A stretch of DNA of 64,000 nt from Brachybacterium vulturis (GCF_002407185.1 NZ_CP023563.1:1364001-1428000); one strand, 5' to 3'; shown: positions 54,534 through 64,000, counted from the first letter of the stretch. Notes: generated by a model from the letters alone, not told the origin. A program made the numbers and translations.

Positions 54534-54995
54534 TCAGTCCAGGCAGAACTCGTTGCCCTCGGGATCGGCCATCACGAGGAACCCGATGCTGGTCGGCGCC
54601 TCGGGCTCATGAAGCTCCAGACGCGAGCCGCCGAGCGCGACCAGTCGCTCGCACTCCGCCTCCAGCGCCGTCATCCGCTCCTCGCCGCGCAGCTCGGATG
54701 CGGTGCGCACATCGAGATGGACGCGGTTCTTGACGACCTTGTCCTCCGGGACGCGCTGGAAGTAGAGCCGCGGCCCCCTCCCGTCGGGGTCCTCGAGGGC
54801 GGAGGCGCTGTTGCGCTGCTCCTCGGGCACGTCGTGGTCCTCGAGGAACTCGTCCCACGCCGCGAGCGGATCAGCACCCGGGGCGAGGTCCGTGCCGGGA
54901 GGGCCCGGGTGCACGTATCCGAGCACCTCCTTCCAGAACAGCGAGAGAGTGCGCGGGTCATGGGCATCGATGGTGATCTGCAGGGTGGCGCTCAT
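54534..54995 (-). CDS. VOC-fold glyoxalase-like protein
   Basis: 153 aa of the vicinal oxygen chelate superfamily, glyoxalase-like subgroup. The fold begins LQITIDAHDPRTLSLFWKEVLGY, followed by LYFQRVPEDKVVKNRVHLDV and ending FLVMADPEGNEFCLD. The His and Glu of the last two strands could bind metal. The exact function (resistance, isomerase or other) cannot be told from sequence. The start at 54995 is 54 bp from the divergent kinase start. Confidence 0.82.
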   Translation of the reverse strand: MSATLQITIDAHDPRTLSLFWKEVLGYVHPGPPGTDLAPGADPLAAWDEFLEDHDVPEEQRNSASALEDPDGRGPRLYFQRVPEDKVVKNRVHLDVRTASELRGEERMTALEAECERLVALGGSRLELHEPEAPTSIGFLVMADPEGNEFCLD

Positions 54996-55049
54996 GGCGT
55001 CGAGGATGCCAGGCGGCGAGGACAGGGCGTGTCCGCCTATCCTCACCCC

Positions 55050-56558
55050 ATGCCCTCTCTGCTGTGCCTGGACCTCGGGACCTCCGCTGCGAAGGCGGCG
55101 CTGATCGATCTGGACGGCAACAGCAGGGAGCAGGCGAGCAGCGAGTATCCGACGCGCCGTACGGCCGACGGGGGAGCGGAGCAGGACCCCGGCGACTGGG
55201 TACGTGCCGCCCGCACCGCGATCGCCCAGATCCTCCCGTCCCCAGCGGCCGGCGATGACCTGCTGGCGCTGAGCCTGACCGGGCAGATGCAGGACCTGGT
55301 GCTCGAGACCGAGGGCGAGAGCGAGCCTCCCGCCATCCTGTACAGCGACACCCGCGCCGGAGCGGAGGCCGAGGAGCTGCGCGCCCAGCTCGCGGCCGAG
55401 GGCATCGCGTGGGACGCGCTCACCGCCAACCAGCAGGACGCGAGCAGCTGTGCGGCGATGTTCCGGCGCCTGGACCGCGTGGATCCCGGGCTCGCGCGGC
55501 GTGTCCGGCAGGTGGTGTTCGGTCCGGCCGGCCATCTCGTGCACCGACTGGGCCTCGGCGCCTGGTGCGATCTGACGACGGCTGCCGCCACCGGGCTGCT
55601 CGATCACCGCACGCGCACCTGGTCCGCCCCGGTCGCGCGCGCCGCAGGCCTCGCGGCTCCCCTGCTGCCGGCGCTCACCCACCGGGCGGGCCAGATCCTC
55701 GGGCGCACCGGGGCATCGGCCCCCGCACTGCTGGGTCTGCCGGCCGGGCTCCCCGTGGTCCTCGCGCCGGGCGACGCCGGGGCGACCACCCTCGGGATCG
55801 TCGGGCTCACCCCGGGCGATGACTACGCCTACCTGGGCACCAGCGGCTGGCGCGCCGTCGTGCAGCCGGCTGCCCCGCCATCACAGGTGGGCACCTCGCA
55901 CCACCTCGCACTCGGTGGTAGCGACCACGGTGCGAGCGACCACGGCGCGGGGCCGACGCTGCGGATCTCCGCCCTGCTCGCCGCGGGCGCCGTGGCCGAC
56001 TGGGGGCGCGAGGCCCTGCTGGGCGGGGCGACGCCCGGTGCGGCCGACGCCCTGCTCGAGGGGCGCGAGCACCGGCACGGCCGCGGACCCACGGGTCTCC
56101 TCGCACTGCCCTCGATCCTCGGCGAGCGCTACCCCGTGCGGGACGCCGACCTCCGCGGCGCCATGATCGGCATCGGCCCGCAGACCCGCGCGATCGACCT
56201 GTACGCGGCGATGCTCGAAGGGGTCGCTCACGCCCTCGCCCATGGTGACGACGGCGCGACCTCGCGTCCCCTGGCCGTCACCGGCGGCGGAACCGCCTCG
56301 CAGCCCTGGTTGCGGATCATCGCCGACGTCACCGGACGCCCCGTGCACACGGTCGACGGGGCCGATGCCGCACTGCTCGGCTGTGCGCTCGCTGCGGCCG
56401 ACGAGCTGGGCCTCGAGCATCGGATCATGCCGCTCGCCGCGCGAGCGGACGGCCGGAGCATCGCACCGGACCCCGCGGCCGCCGCCGCGCACCGGGCGCT
56501 GCGGCCCGCCCACCGCGCCCTCTACACCGCGGTCGCCGAGGTGCAGGCGCTGAGGTGA
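55050..56558 (+). CDS. FGGY-family carbohydrate kinase (xylulokinase-like)
   Basis: 502-aa sugar kinase. The first phosphate motif is LCLDLGTSAAKAALID near residue 4, the substrate loop is SLTGQMQDLVL near residue 73, the catalytic Asp is in LAPGDAGATTLG, and the adenosine motif is VTGGGTASQPWLRIIADVTGRPV near residue 410. TATCCT at 55038 sits 6 nt before the ATG and no ribosome site is seen, so a leaderless mRNA is likely. Xylulose is the best family guess; other pentoses or polyols are possible. Confidence 0.88.
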   Translation: MPSLLCLDLGTSAAKAALIDLDGNSREQASSEYPTRRTADGGAEQDPGDWVRAARTAIAQILPSPAAGDDLLALSLTGQMQDLVLETEGESEPPAILYSDTRAGAEAEELRAQLAAEGIAWDALTANQQDASSCAAMFRRLDRVDPGLARRVRQVVFGPAGHLVHRLGLGAWCDLTTAAATGLLDHRTRTWSAPVARAAGLAAPLLPALTHRAGQILGRTGASAPALLGLPAGLPVVLAPGDAGATTLGIVGLTPGDDYAYLGTSGWRAVVQPAAPPSQVGTSHHLALGGSDHGASDHGAGPTLRISALLAAGAVADWGREALLGGATPGAADALLEGREHRHGRGPTGLLALPSILGERYPVRDADLRGAMIGIGPQTRAIDLYAAMLEGVAHALAHGDDGATSRPLAVTGGGTASQPWLRIIADVTGRPVHTVDGADAALLGCALAAADELGLEHRIMPLAARADGRSIAPDPAAAAAHRALRPAHRALYTAVAEVQALR

Positions 56559-56616
56559 CGGCGGGTGCTGGCGAGCAGTCCGTGTGCGCCGGCATCCATC
56601 GCGCACCCGCCGCGGG

Positions 56617-57036
56617 TCAGGCCGTGCGCGCCACCTCGTTCGCGCGGGAGAACTCCTCGTCGCTGACCGGTTCGAGCCAGATCACGGTCTCGTCGTCGTC
56701 GTCGTCGGCCTCCTGCACCGCGAGGTGGGACATCAGCGAGGTGTCGAGCGCGCCGTGCCAGTGCTCCTCGCGCGGCGGGATCCACACCGTGCGTCCGGGC
56801 TCGAGGGTGAGGACCTCGCCCGAGCGGGTGACGACCAGCCCCACGCCGCCGGTGCCGTAGAGGGTCTGGCCGACGGGGTGCCAGTGCCAATGCGTGCGCG
56901 CGCCCGGCGCGAAGTGCACGTGGTTCATCGCGGCGCGGGAACCGTCCCGCGGGCCACGGATCCCCTCCATGAGCACCTCGCCGGTGAACGACGAGTCCGG
57001 GCCGCGGGTCGTGGCATTGCGGTCGAGCTTCTCCAT
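56617..57036 (-). CDS. cupin-domain protein
   Basis: 139-aa single-domain cupin. Motif 1 is FAPGARTHWHWHPVGQTLYGTGG near residue 48 and motif 2 is PGRTVWIPPREEHWHGA near residue 90; together they give the His/Glu metal site. The C-terminus is acidic (QEADDDDDETVIWLEPVS). It resembles carboxymuconolactone-decarboxylase-associated or quercetinase-like cupins. AGGAGG precedes the ATG. Function unknown. Confidence 0.83.
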   Translation of the reverse strand: MEKLDRNATTRGPDSSFTGEVLMEGIRGPRDGSRAAMNHVHFAPGARTHWHWHPVGQTLYGTGGVGLVVTRSGEVLTLEPGRTVWIPPREEHWHGALDTSLMSHLAVQEADDDDDETVIWLEPVSDEEFSRANEVARTA

Positions 57037-57403
57037 CGGAGCCTCCTGAGGTGGGTGTGCAGGTACCACCATCAGATACCGGCGGGGCAGCAGGAGCAAG
57101 GGCGAGGGCCGAAGAGAGGGCACCTCCGACGCGCTCCGAGCGGAGGTGGAGCAGGATCCGGAATACGTCGGAAACGCGCGACCGTTCCTCCACCGTGCCC
57201 ATCCATCCACATTCTTATCCACATTCGTGTGGCGCTACTCAGGGCCGGATGGATGAAGTTATGCGCACTGTGCAGGTCGGGCCTGAGTGCAGTTCACGGA
57301 GCCGCGTGTGCCGACGAGGACACGGTGTCGAGAATCCCGAGAAGGTTTTCCACATTCGCGCTACGGGCTTTCGAATGTCGGTGCGACGAGAGAGGATGCC
57401 AGC
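57037..57403. other. divergent intergenic region, cupin and DUF222-HNH genes
   Basis: 367 bp without a convincing gene. It holds a perfect DnaA-box sequence TTATCCACA at 57215-57223 within two ATCCACATTC repeats 14 nt apart. Promoters for both neighbours must lie here but none stands out. Confidence 0.5.
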
Positions 57404-59341
57404 ATGTTCATGCAGAAGCTGAAGGGTTCCTCGGAGCGGCGTTCCGCCACTCCGGAGGAGACCCTCGCTGCGCTCCATGCGGCCGGGCCGGGCGCGCTCG
57501 CGGAGCTGCTCGGCGACGTCGACTTCCTGCTGACCGCGATCGCCACCGCCCCGGAGGAGATGTTCGAGGCGGGGGAGAGGCCGCGGGACGAGTACAACCG
57601 GCTGCTCGAGACGGTCCACGACTCCCGCAGCTCGCTCGATGCGCTCGAGGCACGTGCCGTGGTGGCACTGGCCGAGGCGACCCGGCGCGATCAGATCCGC
57701 GCCGCGCGGGACGACGCCGCGCACGAGGACGAGTTCCTCCCCTCGCACGACCGGCTCAACCGTCTGGCCGACGGTCGGACCCGCCGTGACTACTCCCTGA
57801 CGACCCGGCGGTCGCCCTCTGCCGCCGAGCGCTCCTTGGCGTCCGCCCGGCGCATGGTCCGCTCCATGCCGCGCATGCTCTGCGCGCTCGGCACCGGCAA
57901 GGTGACGGCGCAGGTGGCCTACGCGGCGGCGTCCGCGATGGAACCTCTCGATGACCTCCAGCGTCGACAGCTCGACGAGACCCTGCATGAGCAGATGCCC
58001 CGTCTGGACGGGGCCGGTGTCCAGCGGTGGCGGGACGAGGTCGCGTCCGCGATCGGGCAGCTCGACCCACAGGGAGCCGCCGCCCGCCACCACCGGGCCC
58101 GCCGAGGCCGCCACGTCACCTTCACTCCCGGTCAGCACGGCATGGCGACAGTGAGCGCCCAGCTCCCGGCGCTCGAGGCCAAGCTCGTCCACAAGCGCCT
58201 CTCCCTCGAAGCGGAGCGGCTCCGTGCCGAGGGAGCACGCCAGGGCCATGGCGCACTGATGGCGGATGCCTTCGTCGACACGCTGATCGGTCGTGGGGGA
58301 GGCATGGATCCGGTGCTCCTGGAGATCGGACTGATCATGACCGAGCGTTCCCTGCTCTCCCCGGACCACGGCGACGTCGCGCATATCGAGGGGTATGGCT
58401 CGGTCCCGGTGGGGATGGTGCGCGAACAGCTTCGCCTCGCCCTCGCCGAGCCGGACCCCGCCGAGGGTGACCGCTGCGGACCGGATGGGCCACCGCTCCG
58501 TCCCGTGATGCGCCGCCTGTTCACCCATCCCACCTCAGGGGAGCTGGTGGCCGTCGAATCCCGAGCAAGGGCCTTCCCGCCCGCGCTGGCACGCTTCCTC
58601 GACTGGCGGGACCTCATCTGCCGCGCACCGTTCTGCGACGCCGCTGTGCGCCAGCACGACCACATCGTCCCCGCCTCCGCGGGCGGCGCCACGAGCATCG
58701 ACAACGGTCAGGGCCTCTGCGCGCACTGCAACCTCTCGAAGGAGAGCGACACCGCCGGCGTCCGGCGTCTCCCGGAGGCCTCGCGCCACCTGGTCGAATG
58801 GACAGGCTCCTCCGGCATCACCCGCGTCACCTCCCCGTCCCCGCTGGGCCCGACGGGCCCCGCAGCGGGCACCGCGGCCGCGACCGATCCCGCCGGCCCG
58901 GCGGAGACCGCTGCCGCCGCCGACGTCATCACGGGTGTCAGCGACTCCGCACCGTGCGATGCGACGAGCTCCTCGCTCACCGTCCGCATCCCGCTCGACG
59001 CACAGCACGGGCCGGTCACCCCCGCCGCACCAGCCGGAGCTCGCACCGGCGCCGATCCGCAGCCGGTGAAGGCACGGGGGGTGAGGAGATCGGTTCGGGC
59101 ACAGGCACCGGTGCGAACCGTCGGACGGCGAGAGCGCCCCGAAAGCGCATCCCGCAGGGTGGTCCCCGAGGCGCTCGCGACCGGTGGGAGGCGGGCTATG
59201 CTCAGGCCTCCGACCGGCGCAGCCACACCGTGGTCGCACCGGGCAGCTGCGACGTGCCGTCGGCCGCAGCCTCGAGTTCACCGCTCGCCAACAGCACCTC
59301 GCCGACGGGCAGCGCCACCGGCTGCGCTCCGAAATTCGTGA
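57404..59341 (+). CDS. DUF222 domain HNH endonuclease-like protein
   Basis: 645 aa. The DUF222 (13E12-repeat-like) region covers about 20-330 (LARGDV-type helices, ARRMVRSMPRMLCALGTGKVTAQ). The HNH core lies near residue 410-445: CRAPFCDAAVRQHDHIVPASAGG then NGQGLCAHCNLSKE, with both Cys pairs and the DH pair. The last 200 residues are Ala/Pro/Arg-rich. Such proteins are abundant in actinobacteria and linked to mobile elements, function untested. Its final 140 bp overlap the convergent alpha-glucosidase gene. Confidence 0.85.
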   Translation: MFMQKLKGSSERRSATPEETLAALHAAGPGALAELLGDVDFLLTAIATAPEEMFEAGERPRDEYNRLLETVHDSRSSLDALEARAVVALAEATRRDQIRAARDDAAHEDEFLPSHDRLNRLADGRTRRDYSLTTRRSPSAAERSLASARRMVRSMPRMLCALGTGKVTAQVAYAAASAMEPLDDLQRRQLDETLHEQMPRLDGAGVQRWRDEVASAIGQLDPQGAAARHHRARRGRHVTFTPGQHGMATVSAQLPALEAKLVHKRLSLEAERLRAEGARQGHGALMADAFVDTLIGRGGGMDPVLLEIGLIMTERSLLSPDHGDVAHIEGYGSVPVGMVREQLRLALAEPDPAEGDRCGPDGPPLRPVMRRLFTHPTSGELVAVESRARAFPPALARFLDWRDLICRAPFCDAAVRQHDHIVPASAGGATSIDNGQGLCAHCNLSKESDTAGVRRLPEASRHLVEWTGSSGITRVTSPSPLGPTGPAAGTAAATDPAGPAETAAAADVITGVSDSAPCDATSSSLTVRIPLDAQHGPVTPAAPAGARTGADPQPVKARGVRRSVRAQAPVRTVGRRERPESASRRVVPEALATGGRRAMLRPPTGAATPWSHRAAATCRRPQPRVHRSPTAPRRRAAPPAALRNS

Positions 59342-60908
59342 CGCTCAGCCAACCGCCGGGACGCTCGAAGGCGAGCACGTCACCGCCGCTGAGCGCCTCG
59401 TCCCACTCGAGCGACTCCTCGCCCTGCAGCTCTCCGCGCAGACGCAGCGCCTCGCGGTACATCTCGAGCGTCGAACCGGCGGCGCCGTCCTCCGCCTCGA
59501 CGGAGAAGTCCGCGAACCAGGCAGGCTGCGGCAGATGCGCCCCACCCTCGCCGAAGCCGAAGGAGGAGCCCGAGCGGGTCCACGGCAGCGGGACTCGGCA
59601 GCCGTCACGGCCCAGGCCGTCGAAGCCACGGTCCCCGGCGGTGGTACGCCAGAACGCCGGATCCTGGCGCTGCTCATCCGGGATCTCGGCGACCTCGTGC
59701 AGGCCCAGCTCCTCGCCCTGGTACAGATAGGCGCTGCCGGGGAGTGCCAGCTCGAGCATCGTCGCCGCCCGGGCGCGGCGGAGCCCTAGCTCGCGGTCGA
59801 TGCCGTCCTCCGGGCCGCCGGCGGCCACCCACTGGGCGCCCTGCTTCACGGGGCGACCGGCACGCGGCGGCAGGCCGTACCGGGTGGCATGACGCACCCC
59901 GTCGTGGTTCGAGAACACCCAGGTGGTCGAGGAGCCGGTCACCGCGGACTGGGCGAGATTGTCGGCGACGATGTCGCGGAAGTGCCCGGCATCGAAATCG
60001 GCCTCCATCAGGTCGAAGTTGAACGCCTGGCCGAGCCCTTCGGGGCTCGCGTACTTCGCGCGGCGCTCCGGGGTCTCCACCCAGGCCTCCGCGACCGCGA
60101 TCCGCGGCGGCTCGTACTGGTCGAACAGCTCGCGCCACTCGGCATAGATCTCATGCACGTCGTCGCGGTCCCACAGCGGATGCGTGCCGTCCTTCGGCAT
60201 CGCCTTCAGCTCCGCCGAGCTGGGGAGCACCTCGCCGAGATCCTTCGACAGCCCATGGGCCACGTCGATCCGGAAGCCGTCCACTCCCCGGTCCGACCAG
60301 AACCTGAGAGTGCGCAGGAAATCCTCGTGCACCTCAGGATGCTTCCAGTTGAAGTCCGGCTGCTCGGTGGCGAAGGAGTGCAGGTACCACTGGCCGTCGG
60401 GGACCCGGGTCCAGGCCGGGCCGCTGAAGATCGAGGTCCAGTCCGCAGGCGGCTCCTCGCCATGCTCGCCGCGGCCGTCGCGGAAGATGTAGCGCTCGCG
60501 GGCGGGGGAGCCCTTCGGGGCGGACAGCGCCTCCCGGAACCACTCATGGCGGTCCGACGAGTGGTTGGGGACCACATCGACGATGAGCTTGATCCCGACC
60601 CCGTGCAGGGCGGTGACCATCTCGTCGAACTCCTCGAGGGTGCCGATCGTCGGATCCACGTCGCGATAGTGGTCCACGTCGTAGCCCCCGTCGGCGAGCG
60701 CCGAGGGGTAGAAGGGACTCAGCCACACTGCGTCCACGCCGAGTTCGGCGAGGTACGGGATGCGGGAGATGATGCCGCGCAGGTCACCGATGCCGTCGCC
60801 GTTGCCATCCGCGAAGGAGCGCGGATAGATCTGGTAGACGGCCGCCTGGCGCCACCAGTCGGCGTCGGATCGCGTGGCGGGGGGAGCGGTCAGGGGAGCG
60901 GTGGTCAC
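59202..60908 (-). CDS. GH13 alpha-glucosidase (oligo-1,6-glucosidase type)
   Basis: 568-aa cytoplasmic glycosidase with a TIM barrel. The conserved regions are DVVPNHSS (I), GFRIDVAHG with the nucleophile Asp (II), AVAEAWV with the acid Glu (III) and VFSNHDGVR with the third Asp (IV). No signal peptide is seen, so it acts on imported sugar. The start is GTG at 60908. It is the last gene of an operon with a sugar ABC importer, so it likely cleaves the maltose-like or alpha-glucoside cargo. Confidence 0.93.
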   Translation of the reverse strand: MTTAPLTAPPATRSDADWWRQAAVYQIYPRSFADGNGDGIGDLRGIISRIPYLAELGVDAVWLSPFYPSALADGGYDVDHYRDVDPTIGTLEEFDEMVTALHGVGIKLIVDVVPNHSSDRHEWFREALSAPKGSPARERYIFRDGRGEHGEEPPADWTSIFSGPAWTRVPDGQWYLHSFATEQPDFNWKHPEVHEDFLRTLRFWSDRGVDGFRIDVAHGLSKDLGEVLPSSAELKAMPKDGTHPLWDRDDVHEIYAEWRELFDQYEPPRIAVAEAWVETPERRAKYASPEGLGQAFNFDLMEADFDAGHFRDIVADNLAQSAVTGSSTTWVFSNHDGVRHATRYGLPPRAGRPVKQGAQWVAAGGPEDGIDRELGLRRARAATMLELALPGSAYLYQGEELGLHEVAEIPDEQRQDPAFWRTTAGDRGFDGLGRDGCRVPLPWTRSGSSFGFGEGGAHLPQPAWFADFSVEAEDGAAGSTLEMYREALRLRGELQGEESLEWDEALSGGDVLAFERPGGWLSVTNFGAQPVALPVGEVLLASGELEAAADGTSQLPGATTVWLRRSEA

Positions 60909-61068
60909 GTCGAGGAACCTCCAGGTTCTGTCGGGTGTGGGCGTGAGAGCGGGTGCGCATGCTGGTGCGGGTTCAGGGGCAGGATCATGAGCGGGTGCGG
61001 AGGGTGGAGACGATGCGGGCAGCAGGCACGCAGGGCGGCCGACAGCGCTGGCCGCACCGCGCGGGGCA

Positions 61069-61975
61069 CTACTTGATCGCGCCCTGGGTAAGGCCGGACA
61101 TCACCCACCGCTGAGCGAACAGGTAGACGATGATCGCCGGAGCCATCGCCATCAGGTAGGAGGCGAAGGCGACGTTGTAGCTGTTGCTGAACTGGGTCTG
61201 GAACATGTTTTGCAGCACCGGGATGGTCTGCAGCGTCGGGTCCGAGATGATCAGCGAGGGCATCATGAAGTCGTTCCACGACGCGATGAACGCGAAGATG
61301 CCCACGGTCGCGCACATCGGCGCCAGCAGCGGCAGGATCAGTTTCCAGAACACCTTCCAGGTGCCGGCGCCGTCCATCCGCATCGACTCCTCGAGCTCGA
61401 GCGGGATGGTGCGCAGGAATGCGGTCAGCAGCAGCGTGTTGAACGCCAGGGAGAAGGCGATGTGCAGGATCGCGACACCCAGCGGATTGTCCAGTCCGAG
61501 CATGCCCGTCAGCTGGATCTGCGGCAGCGCGACCACCGGGAACGGGATGAACATCGCCGCCAGCAGGTAGAAGAACGACCAGCGGAAGGCTCGTCGGTCC
61601 CAGTTGCGTACGATCGCGTAGGCGGCGAGCGCCGAGATCACGATCTCACCGACCACGGCGACCACCGTGATGAAGATCGAGATCGCGAAGCCGCGCGGGA
61701 AGTTCGTGAGGTTCCAGGCCTCGACGAAGCTCGAGAACGTGAACGGGTTCGGGAGAGCGAAGGCATTTCCGCCGACCGCCTGCTCGGTGGTCTTCAGCGC
61801 CATGTTCACGGTGATGTACAGCGGCACGAGCACGGCCAGTGATCCCACCATGAGCAGCATGGTGGTGGTCCAGCTGATGCGTTCGCGTCCCACCCGGCCG
61901 CGGCGACGCCGAGCTGTTGGCGCCAGGGTGGGGGAGCCGGCAGGGGCCGCAGATACGGCGGGAGTCGCAGTGCTC
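61069..61975 (-). CDS. sugar ABC transporter permease (MalG type)
   Basis: 302-aa inner-membrane permease with six helices. The EAA loop that contacts the ATPase is EESMRMDGAGTWKVFWKLILPLLAP near residue 190. Its start codon overlaps the stop of the upstream permease (TGATG). The matching ATPase is not encoded nearby, which is normal for CUT1 importers sharing a common MsiK-type ATPase. Confidence 0.92.
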
Positions 61976-61976
61976 A

Positions 61977-62909
61977 TCAGAATGCCGTCCTTCCTCGAGT
62001 GATGCGGAGCTGGAGGAGCGCGAGCGCGATCGAGATGAGGAAGAAGACCATTGCGTTCGCCATCTGGTAGGCGTAGTCGCCGCCGTCGAACCCGCGGAAG
62101 ATCGACATCGCCACGGATCGGGTGGCCACGCCCGGGCCGCCGTCGGTCAGGCCCACGATGATGTCGTAGGCGTTGAGGTAGTTCTTGAAGCCGAGGATCG
62201 TGTTGATGACGATGAACCCGGAGACCAGCGGCAGGGTGATGTGCCGGATGCTCTGCCAGCCGGTGGCACCATCGATCGAACCGGCCTCATAGACCTCGGC
62301 GGGAATGGTCACCAGCCCGGCGATGTAGATCAGCATCGTGCCGGGGATCGACTGCCAGGCGGTGACGATCACGATCGACAGCCAGGCCCAGTCGGGATCG
62401 GCGAGGATCGTGGTGGACAGCGCGTCCGAGCCGATCGCCTGGCCGATGCCGGGCACGGTGTTGGCGAACAGGTACTGGAACACGAAGGCGATCACGATGC
62501 CGGAGATGACCATCGGGATCACGAAGATCGTGCGCAGTGCGGAGGTGAAGCGGATCTTCGAGGTCAGGCCCAGGGCCAGCGCGAAGGCGAGGATGTTCAC
62601 CACGATCACGGTGATCAGCGAGAAGCCGAGCGTGAAGGTGTACGACCCCAGGATCCCCTGGTCGCGGAACATCGCGACATAGTTGCGCAGGCCGATGAAC
62701 TCCCAGTCACCGAAGCCGATGGAGTTCGTGAAGCTGTATCCGAAGCCCAGCAGCGCCGGCAGCGTGACCGCGAGGCTGAACAGCGCTAGGGAGGGGAACA
62801 GGAACAGGTAGTAGAGGGGATCGATCCGCCGCTTGTGGTGGACGAGCGGGGAGCGGGTTCGGCTCTCGGCGTTCCTGGGAACAGCGGGCGATGGTGTCAT
62901 CGTCGACAT
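61977..62909 (-). CDS. sugar ABC transporter permease (MalF type)
   Basis: 310-aa permease with six helices after a basic N-terminus (HHKRRIDPLYYLFLFPSLALF). The EAA loop is EVYEAGSIDGATGWQSIRHITLPLV. The start at 62909 is chosen over the one at 62933 because AAGGAG lies at the right distance before it. It sits between the substrate-binding protein gene and the second permease in a tight operon. Confidence 0.92.
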   Translation of the reverse strand: MSTMTPSPAVPRNAESRTRSPLVHHKRRIDPLYYLFLFPSLALFSLAVTLPALLGFGYSFTNSIGFGDWEFIGLRNYVAMFRDQGILGSYTFTLGFSLITVIVVNILAFALALGLTSKIRFTSALRTIFVIPMVISGIVIAFVFQYLFANTVPGIGQAIGSDALSTTILADPDWAWLSIVIVTAWQSIPGTMLIYIAGLVTIPAEVYEAGSIDGATGWQSIRHITLPLVSGFIVINTILGFKNYLNAYDIIVGLTDGGPGVATRSVAMSIFRGFDGGDYAYQMANAMVFFLISIALALLQLRITRGRTAF

Positions 62910-62939
62910 CGGGGCTCCTTGCTGAGACGTCATCTGTGA

Positions 62940-64000
62940 TCACTCCCGGAAGGCCAGGCGGGCCCAGTCGGCATCCATGCGCGCCAGGGTCTGCTCGGCG
63001 TCGGCGCCGCCGACGATCGACTGGAGGTAGTTCTGGGCCGGGATCGAGTTGGGGATGAACTGCGAGGCACCCATGTAGAAGCGTCCCTCGTCGTAGTACT
63101 GCTGCATCTCGGCGATCCGGTCGTCGGTGACCGGAGGGGCATTCTTCGTGCTGCCGAAGGCGAGGAAGGCGTCGTTGTACGAGTTCTGGATGTCGGGCTG
63201 CATGAGGAACTGCAACAGCTCCCGCGCCCCCTCCTGCTCGTTCGCGGCCTCCGGGATCCACAGCGACAGGTCGATGTTCACGCGGACCCTCAGATCGGCC
63301 GGATCAGCGGTCGCCGGCAGCGGGAAGGTGCCGAGATCCACCTCGGTGCCGGCCTTCTCGATCTCCCCCAGGGCCCAAGGCCCCTGGAAGTACATCGCGG
63401 CCTTCCCCTGGGCCATCGCCGTGTTGCCGTCGCCATAGGCCCGGCTGGGGGCATCGACGTTGTGGTACGGGATCAGCTCCAACATGCGTTCGACGGGCTC
63501 CAGCAGCGTGTTCTGAAAGGAGACCTCGGAGCCAGGGCCGACGTCCTCGCCGATCTCGTCCATCTGATCGTAGAAGCTGCGCACGTCGACCATCCCGCCG
63601 ACGGTGTAGTCGAACAGACCCTGGGCGATCGTCCACGGATCGAGGAAGGTCCCGTAGATGGGGGTGACATCCGCGGCCTGCAGCGTCTCGCAGACGCTCA
63701 GGAGCTCCTCCCAGGTGGTGGGGACCTCGAGCCCGTGCTCCTCGAAGATCTGCCGGTTGTAGATGACTGCGGCGGCGGTGACCGAATAGGGCAGCACGCT
63801 CGTGCGACCCTCATAGGTGGGGTACCAGTCGGCGAGCTCGGCGACGTCCTCGCGGATGGTCGCGGCCTCGGGGAGGTCGGAGAGGTCCGAGAGGGCGCCG
63901 CGCTCCATGAAGCGGCCCATCTCGAGGTTGTAGTTCTGGCAGCCGAGGTCCGGCGGGTTGTTGCGCACGAAGCTCGCCGAGAGGTTCGTGGCGATGTCGT
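62940..64000 (-). CDS. sugar ABC transporter substrate-binding protein (5' end outside window)
   Basis: At least 353 codons of a CUT1 family extracellular binding protein. The start and its lipoprotein signal lie beyond the right edge. Visible features are ADWYPTYEGRTSVLPYSVTAAAVIYNRQIFEEHGLEVPTTWEELL, KAAMYFQGPWALGEIEKAG and the C-terminal helix AEQTLARMDADWARLAF. It delivers oligosaccharides to the two permeases downstream, and the alpha-glucosidase in the operon suggests alpha-glucosides. Confidence 0.92.
   Translation of the reverse strand, partial: DIATNLSASFVRNNPPDLGCQNYNLEMGRFMERGALSDLSDLPEAATIREDVAELADWYPTYEGRTSVLPYSVTAAAVIYNRQIFEEHGLEVPTTWEELLSVCETLQAADVTPIYGTFLDPWTIAQGLFDYTVGGMVDVRSFYDQMDEIGEDVGPGSEVSFQNTLLEPVERMLELIPYHNVDAPSRAYGDGNTAMAQGKAAMYFQGPWALGEIEKAGTEVDLGTFPLPATADPADLRVRVNIDLSLWIPEAANEQEGARELLQFLMQPDIQNSYNDAFLAFGSTKNAPPVTDDRIAEMQQYYDEGRFYMGASQFIPNSIPAQNYLQSIVGGADAEQTLARMDADWARLAFRE

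Noticed and set aside
57239..58528. A minus-strand frame over the DUF222-HNH gene
   Set aside because: The HNH motif and DUF222 helices lie on the plus strand; the reverse peptide shows none.

Overview
The window is about 70% G+C and reads as chromosome of a high-GC actinobacterium. The best match by gene style is a Micrococcales member near Brachybacterium/Dermabacteraceae; this is an inference from gene content (class Ib nrdHIEF, BioQ/BioYMN, DUF222-HNH, several apparently leaderless starts), not from a database search.

Left chromosomal part (1-26735): a drug-type ABC exporter pair and a secreted lipoprotein peptidase; a coupled GH109 glycosidase and NEW3-domain pair; tRNA-Thr(CGT); two divergent SDR dehydrogenases; furA-katA peroxide defence behind a mycobacterial-type FurA promoter; UspA; plsC; an oxidoreductase with a long acidic tail. 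Then come nrdHIE and nrdF, split by a gntP-type permease and preceded by two NrdR boxes; a GlsB-like membrane protein; YigZ; the ectoine operon ectABC without ectD; an AGCS amino acid symporter; and tRNA-Lys(TTT).

Accessory part (26699-44365): a 38-bp copy of the tRNA-Lys 3' end occurs three times (26699, 34091, 44328), so two integrated elements lie in tandem. Element A (about 7.4 kb) has a tyrosine integrase beside the tRNA and a compact leftward operon of small unknown genes linked by 4-nt overlaps, starting with an excisionase-like HTH gene. Element B (about 10.2 kb) has no integrase and looks like a defence island: a PD-(D/E)XK-like protein, a GIY-YIG-like protein, a 1607-aa single-chain type ISP restriction-modification enzyme, and a DUF262/HEPN pair whose HEPN gene is split by an IS1380-family insertion with a 4-bp target duplication. 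Its two ends carry related 12-nt-period repeats.

Right chromosomal part (44366-64000): TetR-type BioQ diverges from a tightly overlapping operon of bioY, an acyl-CoA ligase, a divergent thiolase, bioM, bioN and a CHY zinc-finger gene, with three 13-bp operators on a 15-nt period between them. Further on are a GNAT acetyltransferase, a large membrane protein, an SDR, an IS110-family element, a VOC protein, an FGGY kinase, a cupin, a DUF222-HNH protein, and an alpha-glucosidase with its sugar ABC importer. The substrate-binding gene of that importer runs off the right edge.
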